Under the pieces are notes generated by a model. The model searched no databases and was not told the origin of the DNA. It was given only the letters and a program-made list of their open reading frames with translations. Shown here piece by piece: positions 41,864 to 48,942 of a stretch of 64,000 nucleotides of DNA; positions within the stretch are counted from its first letter, which is position 1, and the number at the start of each line of letters is the position of its first letter. The position numbers were made by a program, and so were the translations under genes. The stretch is from DATLED01 sp035525495 (GTDB lineage Bacteria > Actinomycetota > Acidimicrobiia > Acidimicrobiales > CADCTF01): positions 22,013 to 86,012 of the forward strand of contig DATLED010000084.1 in assembly GCA_035525495.1 (NCBI GenBank), read 5' to 3'.

Positions 41864-42363
41864 AGCGCACCGACACGTCGGGGTGGCCCTGCAACATCGC
41901 CCGCGGCGCACACGTTCTCGGCGATCACTGGAACCTGCTCCTCATTCGCCAGGCCTGCCTCGGATCGCGCCGCTTCGAGGAGTTCCAGCGGACGCTCGGC
42001 ATCGGCCGCAACATCTTGACCTTGCGCCTCGACGGGCTCGTCGACGAGGGCATCCTCGACCGCGTCGAGTACCAGCAGCGCCCACGCCGGTGCGAGTACC
42101 GCCTCACCGAAAGAGGGCGCGACGCGTACACCGTGCTGGTGGCGATGGCCGCGTGGGCTGAGCGGTGGATGACCGGACCGGAAGGGACTCCGGTTCTGCA
42201 GCACCACGTGACCTGCGGCCACGACATGCACGCGGTCGTCGTGTGCAGCGAGTGTGCCGAGCCGATCGACGTCCGAGAGGTCAGGGTGAGACCCGGTCCG
42301 GGATCGATCGACGCTCCGCCCACAGCGAGAGCAGGACCGTCGCCGTCAACACCACGGCGATGA
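41860..42363 (+). CDS. HxlR family transcriptional regulator with Cys-rich tail
   Basis: A 167-residue winged-helix regulator. The HxlR core (about 8-105) begins WPCNIARGAHVLGDHWNLLLIRQACLG with the characteristic early Cys, then FEEFQRTLGIGRNILTLRLDGLVDEGIL. The C-terminus has CGHDMHAVVVCSECAEPI, three cysteines that could bind zinc or sense redox state. This is longer than the usual 110-120-residue HxlR. The GTG start overlaps the LLM stop (GTGA). Its last 83 bases overlap the convergent terC gene. Confidence 0.8.
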   Translation: MKRTDTSGWPCNIARGAHVLGDHWNLLLIRQACLGSRRFEEFQRTLGIGRNILTLRLDGLVDEGILDRVEYQQRPRRCEYRLTERGRDAYTVLVAMAAWAERWMTGPEGTPVLQHHVTCGHDMHAVVVCSECAEPIDVREVRVRPGPGSIDAPPTARAGPSPSTPRR

Positions 42364-43243
42364 TGGCGAGGCTGGCCCACGTGGGAAAGTGGTAGATGCC
42401 GGCGACGAGCATCTTCACGCCGACGAAGCCGAGGATCACGCCGAGCCCGAGGTTGAGGAAGCGGAAGCGGTCGCGCATCCCGGCGAGGCAGAAGTACAGC
42501 GCCCGCAGACCGAGGATGGCGAAGGCGTTGGAAGCGAAGACGATGAACTGCTCGTGGCTGACGGCGAGAATCGCCGGGATCGAGTCCAAGGCAAAGACGA
42601 CGTCGGTGGACTCGATCAGGATCAGCACCGCGAACAGCGGGGTCGCCAGCCGGCGCCCACTGATCCGCGTGAACAGTCGTTGACCGTCGTACTCGGTCGT
42701 CGACGGCACGATGCGACGGACGAGCCGCAGCACCGGGTTCCGGTCGGGATGGATCTCCCCCTCGGCGTGGCGGGCGATGCGGATCGCCGTGAAGACGAGG
42801 AAGGCGCCGAAGACGTACAGGACCGACTCGAAGCGCTCGATGAGGGCGACGCCGGCAAAGATGAACAGCGCCCGCAGGACCAGCGCACCGAAGACGCCCC
42901 AGAACAGGACGCGGAACTGGTACTTCGGCGGCACGCCGAAATAGCCGAAGATCACCGCCCAGACGAACACGTTGTCGACCGAGAGGCTCTTCTCGATGAG
43001 GTAGCCGGCGAGGTACTCGCCGGCGGGGCCGCCGCCCTGCCAGGCGAACAGCACACCACCGAAGGCCAGTCCGAACGTGATCCACACGGCCGACTCGATC
43101 GCCGCCGCCCGGAGGGTGACCACGTGGGCGGTGCGGTGGACGAGGAGGAGGTCGGCAACGAGCAGGGCGCCGAGGGCGCCGACGAGCGCGGCCCACGCCC
43201 ACAGCGGGACGTCGAGGGCGACGAAGATGGCATGGGTGGACAA
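42281..43243 (-). CDS. TerC family integral membrane protein
   Basis: A 320-residue membrane protein with eight to nine hydrophobic segments. TerC/Alx proteins export or handle Mn2+ and protect exported metalloproteins. Signature residues are in EKSLSVDNVFVWAVIF and ESTDVVFALDSIPAILAVS, each with membrane-embedded Asp residues. The start is assigned to TTG at 43243 because AAAGGGA lies 7 nt upstream and the next in-frame codons upstream fall inside the RNA element. A yybP-ykoY riboswitch and a ribosome-site-sequestering hairpin occupy the leader. Confidence 0.88.
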   Translation of the reverse strand: MSTHAIFVALDVPLWAWAALVGALGALLVADLLLVHRTAHVVTLRAAAIESAVWITFGLAFGGVLFAWQGGGPAGEYLAGYLIEKSLSVDNVFVWAVIFGYFGVPPKYQFRVLFWGVFGALVLRALFIFAGVALIERFESVLYVFGAFLVFTAIRIARHAEGEIHPDRNPVLRLVRRIVPSTTEYDGQRLFTRISGRRLATPLFAVLILIESTDVVFALDSIPAILAVSHEQFIVFASNAFAILGLRALYFCLAGMRDRFRFLNLGLGVILGFVGVKMLVAGIYHFPTWASLAIIAVVLTATVLLSLWAERRSIPDRVSP

Positions 43244-43250
43244 GGAGGAT

Positions 43251-43282
43251 CCCTTTCGGCTGGACGAGACGTCAGCCGAAGG
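43251..43282 (-). promoter_or_regulatory. riboswitch expression platform: anti-P1 hairpin masking the terC ribosome site
   Basis: The 3' strand of the riboswitch P1 (CCTTCGG, 43282-43276 on the minus strand) can instead pair downstream. TTCGGCT (43280-43274) is complementary to AGCCGAA (43261-43255), and CC extends onto the AAAGGG ribosome site. The two pairings exclude each other. This predicts that aptamer folding frees the terC ribosome site, a translational ON switch. Confidence 0.65.
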
Positions 43283-43368
43283 TCTGGTCCACCCTTTTCG
43301 GGCGACTCGACCGGGCAGCAACGCTGCCGTAGTGACGGTCGAACCCGGACGGGACTACTCCCCTTCGG
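43276..43368 (-). ncRNA. yybP-ykoY manganese riboswitch
   Basis: Read on the minus strand, the leader contains the conserved aptamer parts in order: P1 5' strand CCGAAGG, the L1 box GGGGAGTAG, a CCGTCA segment, a second stem (GACCG...CGGTC), and the box GACCAGACC followed by the P1 3' strand CCTTCGG. P1 pairs perfectly over 7 bp and the element is 93 nt, the normal size. This class binds Mn2+ and commonly precedes terC/alx and Mn exporter genes, as here. A TACGAT promoter element lies just upstream on the same strand. Confidence 0.82.
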
Positions 43369-43408
43369 TGCGGTGTCGTCGGACACCGCGTCCCCATCGT
43401 ACCGGCCG

Positions 43409-43414
43409 TAGTGT
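43409..43414 (+). promoter_or_regulatory. TAGTGT -10 hexamer, likely leaderless promoter
   Basis: TAGTGT ends 6 nt before the GTG at 43421. It faces away from the riboswitch promoter on the other strand, so the two promoters overlap back to back. Confidence 0.45.
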
Positions 43415-43420
43415 CCGGCG

Positions 43421-44413
43421 GTGATCGTCGGGGTGTTGGGACTGGGCCGGATCGGGGCGACGCACGCCGCCAACCTCGCGAAGGTCTCCGGCGTCGAGGT
43501 GGTCGTGCACGACGTCGACGCCCTCGCCGTGCGGCGCGCCGTCGAGGCCACGGGGTGCCGCGCCATGCCCGACCGCGAGGCGCTTCTCGACGCGTCCGAC
43601 GCCGTCGTGATCGCCACCCCTACGGCGAACCATCCCGATGACCTCGAAGTCGCGGCGACGACCGGGCGACCGATCCTGTGCGAGAAGCCGATCTCGCTCG
43701 ACGTGGCTTCGACGGCGACGGCCCTCGACGTGGTCGAGCGCAGCGGCTCGGAGCTCCAGGTGGGGTTCATGCGCCGCTTCGACCCCGGGTTCGTCGAGAT
43801 GCGGCGAGCCATCGCGTCGGGCGACCTCGGCGACGTCTATCTCGTGCGCGCCGCGAGCCACGACCACGTGCCGCCGCACGAGTCGTACCTCGATCGAGCC
43901 GGCAGCGTGTTCCGTGACATGCACATCCACGACTTCGATGCCGTCCGGTGGCTGACAGGGCGCGACGTGGTCGAGGTCTACGCCGCTGGATCGGTGCTCG
44001 TCGACGAGATGTTCGCTCGGCACCACGACGTCGACATGACGGCCCTCGTCCTCGTGCTCGAAGGCGGCGTGCTGGCGTCGGTCACCGGCGCTCGGGCCAA
44101 CCCGCTCGGGTATGACCATCGGACCGAGGTGATCGGATCGCGCGACGCGCTCTGCGCCGGGTGGACCGAGCGCACGCCGCTTCGGTCGGCGGATCCCCGC
44201 GGCGTCGTCGGCGCCGTCGACGCGTATCCGGCGTTTCCGGATCGCTTCGGGCCCGCATACCGGGCGGAGGTCGAGGCGTTCGTCGCGTTGGTGCGGGGAG
44301 AAGCCGAGAACCGCAGTCCGGGACAGAGCGCCCTCGACGCGCTCCGCGTGGCGGTCGCCGCCGATCGGTCACTTGCGGAACACCGCCCCGTCACCGTCGC
44401 CGAAGTCGAGTGA
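43421..44413 (+). CDS. Gfo/Idh/MocA family sugar/inositol dehydrogenase
   Basis: A 330-residue NAD(P)-dependent dehydrogenase. The Rossmann start MIVGVLGLGRIGATHAANLA, the ATPTANHPDDLEVAATTGRPILCEKPISLD stretch with the EKP motif, and the substrate-domain RDMHIHDFDAVRWLTG (metal-free catalytic His/Asp) are diagnostic. HDVDMTALVLVLEGG and GYDHRTEVIGSRDAL are typical of inositol 2-dehydrogenase-like members. It likely oxidises a polyol or sugar. The start is GTG with TAGTGT just upstream. Confidence 0.87.
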   Translation: MIVGVLGLGRIGATHAANLAKVSGVEVVVHDVDALAVRRAVEATGCRAMPDREALLDASDAVVIATPTANHPDDLEVAATTGRPILCEKPISLDVASTATALDVVERSGSELQVGFMRRFDPGFVEMRRAIASGDLGDVYLVRAASHDHVPPHESYLDRAGSVFRDMHIHDFDAVRWLTGRDVVEVYAAGSVLVDEMFARHHDVDMTALVLVLEGGVLASVTGARANPLGYDHRTEVIGSRDALCAGWTERTPLRSADPRGVVGAVDAYPAFPDRFGPAYRAEVEAFVALVRGEAENRSPGQSALDALRVAVAADRSLAEHRPVTVAEVE

Positions 44414-44487
44414 CGCCGGCCGCGTGGCCGCCGAACCCGCGCCGAGCTCACGATGGGATCGAGCCGGCGGACGTGTAGACCATCGGC

Positions 44488-45885
44488 GTGCTTCGGTTGC
44501 CGAACATCCTCTTCGTCCTGGCCGACGACATGGGGTACGGCGACTTCTCCTGTTTCAACGGCGGCCTGTCGTCCACGCCGGTTCTGGATCAGCTCGTCGC
44601 CGAGGGCACGACCCTGACCCACCACTACTCGGCGTCACCCGTCTGCGCGCCGGCCCGCGCCTCGCTCCTGACTGGCCGCTACCCGCACCGCACCGGCGCC
44701 ATCGACACCCTCGAGGGACGGGGCCTCGACCGCATCGCCCTCGACGAGACCACGGTCGCGGACCTCCTCCGCCCCGCCGGCTACGTCACCGGCCTCATCG
44801 GCAAGTGGCACAACGGCGCCTTCGACCACCGCTTCCACCCCAACCAACGCGGCTTCGACGAGTTCGCGGGATTCCGGGGCGGATGGTCCGACTACTGGCA
44901 CTGGCGGCTCGACCGGAACGGCGCCATGAGCAACCCCGACGGCCGCCACCTGACCGACGTCCTCACCGACGAAGCCCGGGAGTTCATCACCCGCCACCGC
45001 CACGAGCCCTTCTTCCTCCACCTCGCCTACAGCGCGCCCCACTTCCCGCTGCAGTCGCACCCGCACGACGCGGCACCGTTCCTGGCCACCGGCGAACACA
45101 CCACGGCCGTCGCCAACCTCTACGGGATGGTCCACGGCATGGACCGCGGCATCGGCGACATCCTCGGACACCTCGACACGCTCGGGATCCTCGACGACAC
45201 GCTCGTGGTCTTCTCGAGCGACAACGGCCCCCAGTTCAGCGGCGACGGCGACGCCTCGACGACCCGCTACAACTGCGGCTACCGGGGCGCCAAGCTGCTC
45301 GTGTACGAGGGCGGCATTCGTCTCCCTGCCGTGGTGCGCTGGCCCTACGGGATCGCGGCCGGCGCGACCATCGACCACCTCGTCCACTTCACGGACTGGC
45401 TCCCCACGCTCCTGGCCGTCGCCGGCGCCGACCTCCCTCGCGACCTCGTCCTCGACGGTGTCGACGTCCTGCCTCTGCTTCGCGGTGAGGGTGAAGCAGC
45501 ATCGGTGCCGACGACGCGCTTCTGGCAGTGGAACCGCTACGACCCCGTTCCGTCATGCAACGCTGCGATGCGCGAGGGACCGTGGAAGCTCGTCCACCCA
45601 GCACTTCCCGAGGCGATGGAGGTCGCGCCCGCCGATCTCGCTCGGGACGTCCAGATGAAGTACGCACACGACGACACCGCAGGGCTCACCACCACGCCAC
45701 CCCCCGGTCGGGCGTTCGCGGAACCTCCGCCGCCGCCGCAGCTCTTCGACCTCAGCGCCGACCCCTTCGAGGCGGACGACCTGGCGGCGACCGAACCAGG
45801 TCGCGTCGCCACGATGGCCGCCGCCCTCGGGACGTGGTTCGAGGAGGTCGAGACCGACCGCCGGCGCCGCGCACCGCACCGGTAG
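44488..45885 (+). CDS. sulfatase (formylglycine-dependent)
   Basis: A 465-residue arylsulfatase-type enzyme. PNILFVLADDMGYGDFSCF provides the metal-binding Asp pair. SPVCAPARASLLTGRYPHRTG holds the C-x-P-x-R sulfatase motif with Cys53 to be converted to formylglycine. GLIGKWHNG, FFLHLAYSAPHFPLQ and VFSSDNGPQFSGDG complete the active site. No signal peptide is evident from the GTG start, implying a cytoplasmic enzyme unless the true start is upstream. It is 74 bp behind the Gfo/Idh/MocA gene, suggesting use of a sulfated sugar or polyol. Confidence 0.88.
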   Translation: MLRLPNILFVLADDMGYGDFSCFNGGLSSTPVLDQLVAEGTTLTHHYSASPVCAPARASLLTGRYPHRTGAIDTLEGRGLDRIALDETTVADLLRPAGYVTGLIGKWHNGAFDHRFHPNQRGFDEFAGFRGGWSDYWHWRLDRNGAMSNPDGRHLTDVLTDEAREFITRHRHEPFFLHLAYSAPHFPLQSHPHDAAPFLATGEHTTAVANLYGMVHGMDRGIGDILGHLDTLGILDDTLVVFSSDNGPQFSGDGDASTTRYNCGYRGAKLLVYEGGIRLPAVVRWPYGIAAGATIDHLVHFTDWLPTLLAVAGADLPRDLVLDGVDVLPLLRGEGEAASVPTTRFWQWNRYDPVPSCNAAMREGPWKLVHPALPEAMEVAPADLARDVQMKYAHDDTAGLTTTPPPGRAFAEPPPPPQLFDLSADPFEADDLAATEPGRVATMAAALGTWFEEVETDRRRRAPHR

Positions 45886-46003
45886 CGTTCACCGACCACG
45901 GAACGACGCGATCGACCTGCGGGACACGTCAGCGCCGTACCGACCGCCTCGGCTCTGGCGGCGCGCTGGAGGTTCTGCACCGCTGGCCCGACACTGGCTC
46001 CGA

Positions 46004-46440
46004 TCACGGCTGGTTCGGTGTCAGGAGTCGGACGTCCTCGTCGATGGTGTACGCCGGGGTGTGACGGGACGGGATCGATGACTCGACGTAGGTGGCGTCG
46101 ACGAAGCGGCGGCGCACCCGCACCATCGTCTCCTCGCCGGTGAGGAGGGACACGACATGGTGGCCATCGGCGTCGGCTCCCCGATGGTCGGACATGCCGA
46201 GGAACTCGACGCGTCCCGACGGGACGATCCTCGTCGAGGACGCGCCCGAAGTAGTCCGTGATCTCGGCGGCGCTCGCCCGTTCGTAGAACCCGGCGTTCG
46301 GACCAGCTTCGTCGATCCGGTCGTCGCCGAGGGCGCGCGAAGCGACACCGTAGTTGGCCGAGGGGCTGGTGCAACCGGACGAACGGACAGGCGTCGAGCC
46401 AATGGCCGCCCGGGCGGTGACGTCTGTCCACGAGCACGAC
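46004..46440 (-). pseudogene. remnant of an FAD/NAD(P)-binding monooxygenase-like gene
   Basis: Three frames on the minus strand carry consecutive pieces of one flavoprotein: VVLVDRRHRPGGHWLDACPFVRLHQP, then a one-base shift to SANYGVASRALGDDRIDEAGPNAGFYERASAAEITDYFGRVLDE, then another shift to RIVPSGRVEFLGMSDHRGADADGHHVVSLLTGEE, ending RLLTPNQP-stop. The N-terminal GxGxxG strand and about two thirds of the normal length are missing. It is a decayed gene. No start codon or ribosome site is present. Confidence 0.7.
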
Positions 46441-46467
46441 GTGCAGCTTGGGTGGGCGCCCTCGGGG

Positions 46468-47340
46468 TCAGGTGTGGAAGACGTCGTCGAGCAGAGACGT
46501 GAAGAGGTCGGCGGCGTCGCAGGCGACCCCTCGCCTCCCGAACCAGTCGGCGACGTTGGCGATGTCGCGCTCGAGCAGCGAGATCCCTTCCGGATGGGCG
46601 ATCGGATCGACCGCTTGTGGGAAGTCGATGATCACGAGCCGGCCCCGGTCCCACAGGACGTTGTACGGACTGAGGTCACCGTGGACGACCCCGCAGCGGA
46701 GCATCGCATGGAGGTGGTCGACGAGCTGCGACCACGCGTCGCGCAGCGCCGATCCGTCGAGCCGGGCATGGACCAGCCGCGGCGCCGCCTCTTCGGGCGA
46801 GCCGATGAGCTCGAGCATGAGCTCGTTTCCGAGCTTCTGCACCGGGTAAGGCACCGCGACGCCGGCCGACCAGAGTCGCGACAACATCTCGAACTCGGTC
46901 GACAGCCACATGCGGGCCCGGAATGCCATGCCCGCCTTGTTGCCCTCGGCCATGGCCTTGTCCAGACGGCTCTCGCCGGTCCGACGACCGGCGCGGTACC
47001 GGGCGTCGTTTCGGAAGAGCCGGTCCTCGAACTTGCGGTAGCGCTTCGCCGCGAGCACGTTGCACTGGTCGCCGAGTCGTCGCTCGACGAGGTGGACGTC
47101 GGCCTCCTTGCCGGTCTTGAGCAACCCGAGCTCGGACTGGCGGGCCTCACCGGAGACGATCACCCAGTCGGGCACCGGATCGGGGCCATGGTCGGCACCG
47201 AGGTAGGTGGTCGCTTCGAGGTCGGGCTGATCATCGTCCCACGGGTCTGGCTCGAGCGAACGGGCCATCCGTTCGAAATCCTCGGTGTTGCGCTTGGCCG
47301 CCATGATGACGGCGAGACGTTTCGCATCGCGTGATGGCAC
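46468..47340 (-). CDS. RIO1-family atypical serine kinase
   Basis: A 290-residue RIO kinase. The nucleotide loop is LLKTGKEADVHLVERR (about 73-88), the ATP-binding Lys is in LAAKRYRKF (Lys99), the catalytic loop is CGVVHGDLSPYNVLW (Asp222, Asn227), and the metal-binding Asp is in LVIIDFPQAVD (Asp239). MAEGNKAGMAFRARMWLSTEFEML is the RIO-specific linker. In eukaryotes and archaea RIO1 acts in ribosome maturation; bacterial roles are unclear. MPSRDAKR at 47340 is taken as start, with another Met 13 codons later. Confidence 0.88.
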   Translation of the reverse strand: MPSRDAKRLAVIMAAKRNTEDFERMARSLEPDPWDDDQPDLEATTYLGADHGPDPVPDWVIVSGEARQSELGLLKTGKEADVHLVERRLGDQCNVLAAKRYRKFEDRLFRNDARYRAGRRTGESRLDKAMAEGNKAGMAFRARMWLSTEFEMLSRLWSAGVAVPYPVQKLGNELMLELIGSPEEAAPRLVHARLDGSALRDAWSQLVDHLHAMLRCGVVHGDLSPYNVLWDRGRLVIIDFPQAVDPIAHPEGISLLERDIANVADWFGRRGVACDAADLFTSLLDDVFHT

Positions 47341-47702
47341 TGCATCTCCTGAGGTGAGGGACCCCCCTCAGTCAGCGCGCTCGAGGGCGACGAGGGAGGT
47401 GAACCGGATGTCTCTGCACGACGGTCGGGACGACAACGGCACGCACCCCCTTCCACGCTCTCGTAGGTCCGCTCACCTTGCCCGGCGGTGCGGCTCGTGG
47501 CAAACGAGTATCGGTCGGCCGCCCGAGGTCGAGGAGGAGGTTGTCGGCGAACCAGAAGCTGCACGACAAGAACGCGTTCTCCGGGCCTGCCGCGGATCGG
47601 CATGCAGTCGATCAGCCGGCCGTGCTCGTCGCCGTCATCCATGTCGTCTCCAGCACCGCTGTCGCGATCGGTAGCGTCGATCGGGGCGCAGTCGCCGCTT
47701 GC
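47341..47702. other. gene-poor stretch with a degraded glycosidase fragment
   Basis: No intact gene is seen between the RIO kinase start and the tRNA promoter. The only recognisable coding trace is a GH15-like fragment at 47516-47590 (separate entry). The rest has mixed codon bias in all frames. Confidence 0.5.
47516..47590 (-). pseudogene. fragment of a GH15 glucoamylase/trehalase-like gene
   Basis: On the minus strand one frame reads GPENAFLSCSFWFADNLLLD before losing similarity. The CSFW(F/L)ADNLAL block preceded by (E)xAFL is a strong signature of the C-terminal half of bacterial GH15 enzymes. Neither side continues in any frame, so only a scar of about 25 codons remains. Confidence 0.45.
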
Positions 47703-47708
47703 TACGAT
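47703..47708 (+). promoter_or_regulatory. TACGAT -10 element of tRNA-Glu
   Basis: TACGAT lies 15 nt upstream of the first tRNA base, a normal distance for a tRNA promoter. No clear -35 consensus is seen. Confidence 0.4.
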
Positions 47709-47723
47709 GCGTGTCCGCTACAC

Positions 47724-47796
47724 GGCCCCATCGTCTAGTGGCCTAGGACACCACCCTCTCAAGGTGGCGGCACGGGTTCGAATCCCGTTGGGGCTG
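47724..47796 (+). tRNA. tRNA-Glu (anticodon CTC)
   Basis: A 73-nt cloverleaf: acceptor GGCCCCA/TGGGGCT (closing G-T pair), T8, D arm GTCT..., anticodon arm CCACC-CTCTCAA-GGTGG with anticodon CTC reading GAG, and T arm ACGGG-TTCGAAT-CCCGT. The discriminator is G73, as expected for glutamate tRNAs. CCA is not encoded. A strong hairpin follows. Confidence 0.95.
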
Positions 47797-47801
47797 CTCC
47801 A

Positions 47802-47832
47802 CCCCAAACCCCACTGCCGACGGGGTTTGGGG
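47802..47832 (+). terminator. hairpin terminator after tRNA-Glu
   Basis: CCCCAAACCCC and GGGGTTTGGGG form a perfect 11-bp stem with a 9-nt loop starting 6 nt after the tRNA. It lacks a long T-run but is a typical high-GC terminator. Confidence 0.8.
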
Positions 47833-47988
47833 AGCCTGAATACGCAAGATGCACTCCGGACTGAGGCGGCTTCCGAAACGGCAGCGTGAAGCCATCGTCC
47901 GTCGCGACAACGAGCGTCGACGGCAAAGCAGTCCTGGCCGCCTTGCAGGAAGACGCAGAAGGAGGCACATCGGGGCGGCAGACCCGGC

Positions 47989-48942
47989 TCAGGATGAGTG
48001 ACCCCGATCCGACGCGACAGCTCGGTCGAAGTGGTCAAGGAGTCGCCCGAGCACTCGCTCCTGCGCTGGCCACCAACGCGGGGCCGGGGCCCCACCCTCG
48101 AGTTCGCCGCTCATGCACCAGCACACGAACACGGCCGCGTACAGCAGCAGCTTTGCGGCGCGCTCCGCTGGGGTCGCATCCGGGCCGCCGAGGAAGGGGC
48201 CGAGCCGGCGTGCTGCGTCATCGAAGCCCCCGAGGAAGAACGACGCGTGGACGATCCGGGCGAGGTCGTAGTCGGGGTCGCCGACCGTGGCGTCGCCCCA
48301 GTCGATGATGCCGGTGATGCCTGACGCGTCGGCGTAGACGTGACGAGGATGGAAGTCGCCGTGGAGCAGGCGACCGCCTTCCAACCGGGTGAGGTGGGCG
48401 TGTCCTTCGACGTTTCGCACCACCCGTTCGATCAGGTCGCCCGCGACCAACCCGGCGCGGACCGCGTCGCGGGCGAGAGCGGCCCGTCGGAGCAGCGACC
48501 CGTGCCACGACGTGTCCTCGCCTCGGAGCTCGCCGCCGACCGGGTCGGCGAGACCGAACCCCCGCAATGGGATTGCGTGCCACCGGGCCAGGAGCGCGGC
48601 CAGCTCCGTGGTCGGATCGGCGGGTGCGTCCAGTTCGAGCGGTTCGCCGGCGAGCTCGGCCAGCGCCACTCCCGCGTGTGGCGACGACCGCTGCTCGAGG
48701 TCGAACCACACGACCGCGGGTACGGGCACACTGCAACTCGCCGCCAGCGCGAGTGCGTGGTGCTCGCGGGCGACGTCCCGCTGAGCTCCGAGCTTGAGGT
48801 AGACAGCGTCGGTCCCGCCCTCGAGCCGGAAGACCCGGTTCCCGGCGAAGGAGGCCACGCGGGTGATCGAATCCGCGGGCCCGCCGAGGACGAGGGTGGC
48901 GAGTGCGGCGACCTCGTCCGGTCCTTCGGGGAGGGCGGTCAT
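47989..48942 (-). CDS. aminoglycoside phosphotransferase (APH) family protein
   Basis: A 317-residue kinase-fold protein. The N-lobe reads ITRVASFAGNRVFRLEGGTDAVYLKLG, with the ATP-binding Lys in YLKLG. The catalytic loop is RLLHGDFHPRHVYAD, the metal-binding loop TGIIDWGDATVGDPDYDLAR. These are the APH/choline-kinase-like HGDxHxxN-type and DW(G/E) motifs, although the loop Asn is replaced by His. The start ATG overlaps the stop of the upstream GNAT-methyltransferase fusion by 4 nt (ATGA). The substrate could be an aminoglycoside or another small alcohol. Confidence 0.82.
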   Translation of the reverse strand: MTALPEGPDEVAALATLVLGGPADSITRVASFAGNRVFRLEGGTDAVYLKLGAQRDVAREHHALALAASCSVPVPAVVWFDLEQRSSPHAGVALAELAGEPLELDAPADPTTELAALLARWHAIPLRGFGLADPVGGELRGEDTSWHGSLLRRAALARDAVRAGLVAGDLIERVVRNVEGHAHLTRLEGGRLLHGDFHPRHVYADASGITGIIDWGDATVGDPDYDLARIVHASFFLGGFDDAARRLGPFLGGPDATPAERAAKLLLYAAVFVCWCMSGELEGGAPAPRWWPAQERVLGRLLDHFDRAVASDRGHSS

